Source: Orthonyx spaldingii (taxonomy: Eukaryota > Chordata > Aves > Passeriformes > Orthonychidae). Taken from it: a stretch of DNA of 64,000 nt. The notes below the pieces were generated by a model. It was not told where the DNA came from. It searched no databases and was given only the letters and a program-made list of their open reading frames with translations. The DNA is taken from NCBI GenBank assembly GCA_013397795.1, contig VZTJ01004191.1, positions 659,880 to 723,879 on the forward strand. Reading direction: 5' to 3'. A program made the translations under genes and the position numbers. Below are positions 61,430 to 64,000 of the stretch, piece after piece; positions within the stretch are counted from its first letter, which is position 1; each line of letters opens with the position of its first letter.

Positions 61430-63312
61430 AAAAGCAGGAGCATAGAGACTAATGAAAAATTTCAGTCAAAGAACTGCACCAAAGTGTATTTGAAATAAAA
61501 GGGAAATTTTGCATTGGCTGTACTAGTTTGACATAGCAATTACTTTGTTTTATCTTGCTTAATTGCAGACTATTACAGCAGGAAAATGCCTTTTAAATTA
61601 GTTTTGGGTACATAAGAAATGAAACCCTGAAAGTGAATTAAATTTTGAAAATGGAATTGTGTCTGTGAGAAAAGAGTTTTTTAGAGAATGAATTTCAATG
61701 AAACAAAATATGTCATGTTTTGTTAAATATGAACTGAAAGGTTTCATTAAATTAAATGCTTAAAATTAATACTTGACATCAATTTGGTATAAGAATATGA
61801 CTCAGATGTTGAAGGCTTTCCTCTCTTTTCATTCTGCACACACTAACACTAAGTGAAAAGCTCACAGTGAACAGTTTTGCTGGCCAATTTGGCTTCATTC
61901 CCTGGCTACAGAGTATCTGTGAACAGTTATGATTTCCTCTATACTTCCATTAATCGAAATTAGTTTAAATTTGTTCTAGTTTTTTTTTTCTCTAAGTTGG
62001 ATTAAATTGACTAAAGCACTTAGAATTGCATCTTGTCAGTCCCAATCAATTCATATGAAACTGAAAATGTTTCCTCTTTTTTTAAAAAAAAGAACACCAG
62101 ACAGAGCACAGGTTATTTTTACTGTTTATTATCAGTCAGATATAGTTGTTAATCTGGTACATCCACTATTGGCTTGCCTGAATTATGAAAATATCTTTAT
62201 TTGACTGTGATTGATTAGATAAGTTTTGGAGTAGTATATTTTTTTCATTTGTTGCCTAAATGCAGTGTTTTTGCAAATACAGAGTTTTCCTTGGTTGAAT
62301 TCGTTCACATACATCAGCATTTTAAATGAAAAGGAATTTAAATTATCTCCTGAAGAATTTAAACTTTAACATTTAGAGGCAAATCTGTTCACAGCTGTCT
62401 GACTACTCCTGCTTTGAATCCACAGCTTCTTTCTGTGCACCTCCCATGAGCAGTGTGTGCAATATCTGTGATGCTCCACGCAGTGAAAGGAGTTATCAGT
62501 GGCTTTAGTGTCAATAAACATTGTATTGTATTGTAGTCCCAGAGCAGGTCCTGGGACTTACAAAAAGAGCTTTTTTTCCAGCTCATCTTTCTTTAGTAAC
62601 ATGAAAAAATTTTTAAACACATGTGAAGAGGTCAGTTCAGCTCCCTCCACATTAGACACACTGGGTTTTGGAGGAACATAACCACTATGAGCCATTAGCC
62701 ATAACAAGCCATTACCATTTTCCAGTGCTTTCTCAACAAAAAGAAAAACCAAAAAAAAAATACATGCAAATGGAAATAATAAACTCAAATGAAAGAAGTT
62801 GCTGGCAGTCATCACCTCCTCTGCAGTCAGAGTGCCGTGGTACCAGCAAATGTCAGCATAAATGTCAGTTTCAAAATTACAAGCAGCAGTGGGTTTTTGA
62901 AGAGAACGTCTGGCAAAGCCAGAAAGGGCAGAGACCTGCTTGTCTTATTCCCTTTTCTTCTGATTACATTCCCTTGGTCACTGCACCATGGCCATCTACT
63001 TCCATGTCATATCTCTCAGAGAATTTAGGTACTTAATAGAGTGATTGTACTTTTACATTTGATAGTGGTTCATAATGTTCGTGCTTCATGCCAGAGAAAT
63101 GTGGTGTATAGCACATTAAATTTTGTAGCATTCTGCTGAAATGGTGCCTTATATCCATAGTTTGGTTTGGAAAGGAGCATATGGGAAATGGTCCTTTAGC
63201 TTTACCTTAGTCAAAGGTACAGTGGCAAGGAGTGAGGGCAGCTTTTCCTTTAAGCTAATGAGTAGCTTGTCTTTGCTTGCTGTGCATAAATGAAGGTGTC
63301 TGGGCTGGATCG

Positions 63313-63330
63313 CTCTGGGATATCCCAGAG
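63313..63330. other. 18-bp perfect palindrome containing GGGATATCCC
   Basis: CTCTGGGATATCCCAGAG equals its own reverse complement. Its core fits the NF-kappaB site rule GGGRNNYYCC. Whether any protein binds here is not shown by the sequence. Confidence 0.7.
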
Positions 63331-64000
63331 ACGTAGTGTGTGTGTTGCTTAGAGGCCATCAAGAGTAACTAGAGGAAAGACAGGATTACTCTCAGCAGAC
63401 TTGAACTTACTCTGCTGGGAGAAAAAAAAAAAAAAGCCCAACTTTGCAAATGGAAAGAGATTGAGATACACTGAGTGCTTAGACTCTCTATGAAGAAGCT
63501 GAGCTGAGCACATAAACCACTTCAGCCATGATTCCTGGGAGTGACAAGTAGTACAAACGTTCCAAGGTAATAGGTCAGATACTCTTCTGACTTTTTACAG
63601 GAAAATTTCTCAGACACTCCAGAAAAGTGAATGTTCATGGGATTTCAAGTCAAGAACCTCAGTAAAAGAGGCACTGAAAATTACTATTCCATCTTTAAAC
63701 CAGAGGTTGTCATCCTCAGGCCTTTGTGTAGACTCCACCTTCTTTGATCCCCAAGGCCACTGTTGTCCCCACCGTGGGTACCTAACTAGAATCTCTGTCC
63801 TCTCTCCTATGCATCAGCTCTCAAGGGGCATCAAATTTGATTTTGCACCTCATGCTTTTTACTTCTCTCAGGAATCCCTCAGTGAACTGTGTTCTAGAAT
63901 ATAGTCAGAAGAATAGGTGACCCCAAGGGAAAATAAGCACATCAGCATTTGGTAATTCCTGATGAGATTAGCGGTCTTACATCATATGGCTGAACTATTT

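Larger units (their letters stand above)
55792..64000 (+). other. SCUBE1: SCUBE1 intron (5' part, at least 8.2 kb)
   Basis: It begins gtcagc and continues past the window end. No calcium-binding EGF exon (D-I-N-E-C start) was found in it. It holds mostly unique sequence, a (CAA)n patch near 61412-61429, an 18-bp perfect palindrome at 63313-63330 and an A14 run at 63422-63435. Confidence 0.82.

Noticed and set aside
62668..63036. 122-codon + strand frame as the next SCUBE exon
   Set aside because: It contains several Cys codons but no EGF spacing, no D-I-N-E-C motif and no matching splice phases.
1..64000. tRNA, rRNA, CRISPR or bacterial-type operon features
   Set aside because: No cloverleaf with proper A and B boxes, no regularly spaced repeats and no dense coding were seen. 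The window is vertebrate intronic DNA.

Overview
This is vertebrate genomic DNA, almost certainly from a bird. It is AT-rich and intron-dominated, has GT-AG spliced exons, no operon-like packing, and several degenerate CR1 LINE fragments of the type typical of avian genomes. Some CR1 3' tails resemble copies common in songbirds and their relatives, but I cannot name the species.

The only gene I can support lies on the + strand: an internal part of SCUBE1 (signal peptide-CUB-EGF domain-containing protein 1), a secreted and cell-surface glycoprotein. Four coding exons are visible: 28919-29044 (EGF-like module, probably the 4th), 37083-37199 (probably the 5th), 39998-40087 (a 90-nt linker exon, very probably an alternatively used cassette) and 55675-55791 (probably the 6th). 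All four are phase 1-1 and a multiple of three long, so each can be skipped without breaking the frame. They splice into a continuous six-cysteine EGF series. The signal peptide, EGF 1-3, EGF 7-9, the cysteine-rich repeats and the CUB domain must lie outside the window.

Layout: 1-28918 is intron whose upstream exon is not in the window, with CR1 pieces near 9.2-9.6, 11.9-12.2 and 12.7-13.5 kb. 29045-37082 is an 8.0-kb intron. 37200-39997 is a 2.8-kb intron that opens with a dense CpG cluster. 40088-55674 is a 15.6-kb intron ending in a (CT)13 polypyrimidine tract. 55792-64000 is the start of another long intron. No tRNA, rRNA, CRISPR or second protein-coding gene was recognised on either strand.

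No wholly new system is evident. The most interesting biology is the 30-residue cassette. It inserts an N-glycosylation sequon and a furin-type R-V-K-R site between two EGF modules, and it is flanked by unusual splice-site and low-complexity features that could control its inclusion.
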